Source: Roseivivax sp. THAF197b
GTDB lineage: Bacteria > Pseudomonadota > Alphaproteobacteria > Rhodobacterales > Rhodobacteraceae
Reading direction: 5' to 3'
Length of the DNA stretch: 64,000 bases
NCBI RefSeq assembly: GCF_009363255.1
Contig: NZ_CP045318.1
Location: 3,523,501-3,587,500 of the forward strand
Part shown: positions 62,228 to 64,000 of the stretch, piece by piece
How the letters are laid out: every line of letters begins with the position of its first letter
Numbering within the stretch: position 1 is the first letter of the stretch
The notes under the pieces: generated by a model
Databases searched by the model: none
Told to the model about the DNA's origin: nothing
The model's input: the letters and a program-made list of their open reading frames with translations, nothing else
Program-made: the position numbers and the translations under genes

Positions 62228-63508
62228 ATGACCCCAGATCGACTGACCAAGACGGTAGTGGACAAGCTCGAACCACGTGAAAAAGAGTACTTTGTCTGGT
62301 GCGGCAAACTGGCGGGCTTTGGCGTCCGGGTCTGGCCAACAGGCCGAAAGGTCTTCGTAGTGCAGTATCGTGCTGGAGGCAGGGACGCCCCAACTCGCCG
62401 CAAGTCCCTCGGGGTCTTTGGCACCGTCACCACCGACGAGGCCCGCAAAACTGCAGAATCGTACCTCGCGTCCGCACACCTCGGAAACGATCTGGTTGGG
62501 GAAAAACGACAGGCACGGGGAGAAATGACCGTGGGCCAGCTCTGCGACGACTACATCAAGCACGGAATGACGACCAAGAAGCCCAGCACTATCAAGACGG
62601 ACCTTGGGCGGATTAACGGACACATTCGACCGCTGATCGGGAAGAAGAAAATCAACTCCCTTACCCGACGCGACGTTGAACAGCTTTTGCGGGACGTTGC
62701 AGTAGGCAAGACGGCTCGGGACACACGCACCGTAAAGGGCCGTTCGATCATTAAAGGCGGCAAGGGCACTGCGACGCGAACCGTTCGGCTGCTAGGCGGC
62801 ATGTTTACCTACGCGTTGAACCACGGTTTGGTAGAAACCAACCCATGCGCAGGAGTGAAGGTCTTTAAAGATGGGTCAAAGGAACGGTTCTTGCGTCAGA
62901 TCGAGTTGGATAACTTGGCCAAGACACTTGAAGAGGCCGAGACCACCGGCTTGCCTTGGACGCTAAGAACCGAAGCCAAGGCCAAACACCGACCGAATGA
63001 AGAACACATGCGCGAAATTATGTCGCCTCATGTGACCGGTGCAATCCGTCTGCTCTTGCTCACTGGGTGCCGCCTTCGCGAAATCCTGCATCTTCGCTGG
63101 AACGAGGTGGATTTGGAGCGCGGCTTACTGAACCTTCCCGACAGCAAGACCGGACGTAAGACAGTCTACCTGTCGAATGCCGCAATTCAGGTCTTGGAGC
63201 GCCTTCCCCGCGCGGGAGTCTATGTTGTCGCGGGTGACAACCCATGCAAGCCGCGAGCCGACCTAAAACGTCCTTGGAAACGAATTTCGGAACACGCCGG
63301 GATCGCAGATGTCCGCATCCACGATCTACGGCGCACGTTCGCGTCAATTGGCGCCGCACAGGGTTTAAGCCTTCAAGTCATCGGTAAGCTCTTGGGCCAC
63401 AAATCTGCGGAAACAACAGCCAGGTACGCACACTTGACCGAAGACCCTTTGCGGCGAGCGTTGAATGACATGTCCGTCAGCTTGCCGTTTGGGAAAGGCG
63501 ACGATTAA
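62228..63508 (+). CDS. Tyrosine-type site-specific integrase of a genomic island
   Basis: A 426-residue integrase with an N-terminal DUF4102-type arm-binding domain (residues about 1-90), a SAM-like core-binding domain (about 100-200) and a catalytic domain with Arg282 (TGCRLREI), Lys307 (SKTGRK), His365 and Arg368 (HDLRR), His391 (LGH) and Tyr400 (ARYAHL). All six catalytic positions are intact, so it looks functional. It starts 168 bases from the tRNA-Pro fragment, in DNA clearly less GC-rich than the chromosome to the left. Confidence 0.96.
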   Translation: MTPDRLTKTVVDKLEPREKEYFVWCGKLAGFGVRVWPTGRKVFVVQYRAGGRDAPTRRKSLGVFGTVTTDEARKTAESYLASAHLGNDLVGEKRQARGEMTVGQLCDDYIKHGMTTKKPSTIKTDLGRINGHIRPLIGKKKINSLTRRDVEQLLRDVAVGKTARDTRTVKGRSIIKGGKGTATRTVRLLGGMFTYALNHGLVETNPCAGVKVFKDGSKERFLRQIELDNLAKTLEEAETTGLPWTLRTEAKAKHRPNEEHMREIMSPHVTGAIRLLLLTGCRLREILHLRWNEVDLERGLLNLPDSKTGRKTVYLSNAAIQVLERLPRAGVYVVAGDNPCKPRADLKRPWKRISEHAGIADVRIHDLRRTFASIGAAQGLSLQVIGKLLGHKSAETTARYAHLTEDPLRRALNDMSVSLPFGKGDD

Positions 63509-63649
63509 ATATAATATTTCTCTTTTTCAATGCCTTACGTCGAAAATCGAAAAAAGTTCCCAGAACCGGACGAGAAATTGGCTCCAAAAATGTATAAATC
63601 AGGGTCACGAGGAGCGTGGCATTCCAACAAGCAAAGGGAATGACTTAGC

Positions 63650-63862
63650 ATGGACCTCCATCTTAGGCCATACGAAGCCGTCAAATATATCAGCTCGACC
63701 TATGGCTTTCGCTACAGTCCCAGGTATCTCGCCAAGCTTCGGAGTATTTCGGTGATCGGCCCGAAGTACGTCAGGCACGGCGGGCGGATATACTACCGTT
63801 CGAGTGATCTTGACGAATGGGTAGCTCAGCGCACCCAAAGTCGTCGCTCAACCTTGGAATAA
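63650..63862 (+). CDS. Small helix-turn-helix protein, excisionase/AlpA-like
   Basis: A 70-residue protein: the start RPYEAVKYISSTYGFRYSPRYLAKLRS fits a winged-helix HTH and RIYYRSSDLDEWVAQR the final wing and helix of the excisionase/MerR-like family. Being next to the integrase, it may act as recombination directionality factor or as regulator. The gap of 141 bases before it shows no gene. Confidence 0.75.
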   Translation: MDLHLRPYEAVKYISSTYGFRYSPRYLAKLRSISVIGPKYVRHGGRIYYRSSDLDEWVAQRTQSRRSTLE

Positions 63863-63908
63863 ATCTGACAATATACCAATATAATCAATAACTTAATGAA
63901 ATGAAATG

Positions 63909-63938
63909 TTGACACCCCCTGTAGGTCTGGTTTGTTAT
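63909..63938 (+). promoter_or_regulatory. Sigma-70-like promoter near the right edge
   Basis: TTGACA at 63909-63914 is a perfect -35; TGTTAT at 63933-63938 (4 of 6) is an 18-base spacer away, within TTGTTATATAAGG, so a slightly shifted -10 is possible. It would drive the gene starting at 63967. Confidence 0.6.
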
Positions 63939-63942
63939 ATAA

Positions 63943-63966
63943 GGTGAAGGTCACCTGGCCTTCACC
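63943..63966 (+). promoter_or_regulatory. Inverted repeat abutting the start codon
   Basis: GGTGAAGG at 63943-63950 and CCTTCACC at 63959-63966 are perfect inverted copies with an 8-base spacer, ending at the base before ATG. As DNA it could be an operator just past the promoter; as RNA it would pair away the only purine-rich ribosome site, GAAGG. Confidence 0.55.
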
Positions 63967-64000
63967 ATGACGCCAACCAACAGAAAGGGTCTCGTCATGG
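63967..64000 (+). CDS. Start of an island gene cut by the window edge
   Basis: ATG at 63967 is followed by an open frame (MTPTNRKGLVM) to the end. The promoter and inverted repeat upstream support a real start. The product cannot be recognised from 11 residues. Confidence 0.4.
   Translation, partial: MTPTNRKGLVM

Noticed and set aside
1..64000. CRISPR arrays, rRNA genes and insertion sequences
   Set aside because: No regularly spaced repeat series, rRNA sequence or transposase was found.

Overview
The window is chromosomal DNA from a marine alphaproteobacterium, most likely a Rhodobacterales/Roseobacter-group member. The inference rests on high GC, dense ATGA-coupled genes and typical families: a GT14 enzyme with a DUF5928-type tail beside a sulfotransferase, DUF1285, DUF1523, DUF599, a MoxR/DUF58/DUF4159 operon and glcDEF. 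The species cannot be named from the sequence.

Layout. 1-6.4 kb: an ABC ATPase cut by the window edge, a HIT protein, the glycosyltransferase/sulfotransferase pair, a methyltransferase, a hydroxypyruvate isomerase-like protein and a DUF1285 protein. 6.4-13.2 kb: a four-gene MoxR operon. 13.3-21 kb: small membrane proteins, the glycolate oxidase operon glcDEF with an extra membrane gene inside it, a secreted trypsin-like protease, and an Hsp20 gene with a recognisable sigma-32 promoter and a terminator. 21-26.4 kb: a GabD-type dehydrogenase, an alpha/beta hydrolase, a clear creatinase and two hypothetical proteins.

26.5-55.6 kb is the centre of interest, a large surface-glycan locus. A rightward arm holds a Wzy/ligase-like protein, glycosyltransferases, a GMC oxidoreductase with a four-cysteine cluster, an SDR and a CpsD-like ATPase with a very long acidic N-terminus. 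A leftward arm holds a glycosidase-like RTX protein, a GT2, a Wzx-type flippase, a single-module type I polyketide synthase, a GT2, a single-module NRPS, its phosphopantetheinyl transferase and a Wzz-like chain-length protein. The NRPS starts with a formyltransferase, has no complete condensation domain, and carries a luciferase-like monooxygenase inserted in its adenylation domain, whose visible pocket resembles the glycine code. PKS, GT2, NRPS and PPTase are translationally coupled or nearly abutting, so they probably form one pathway, perhaps decorating or accompanying the exopolysaccharide. No initiating sugar-phosphate transferase or outer-membrane export protein is seen in the window.

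56-61.8 kb: a CHASE-type sensor kinase with a single-domain response regulator, then an overlapping four-gene operon of a FAD oxidase and three membrane proteins of unknown role. At 62.0 kb lies only the 3' half of a tRNA-Pro(CGG) gene, followed by a tyrosine integrase and a small HTH protein in noticeably more AT-rich DNA. This is the left junction of an integrated element that continues beyond the right edge.
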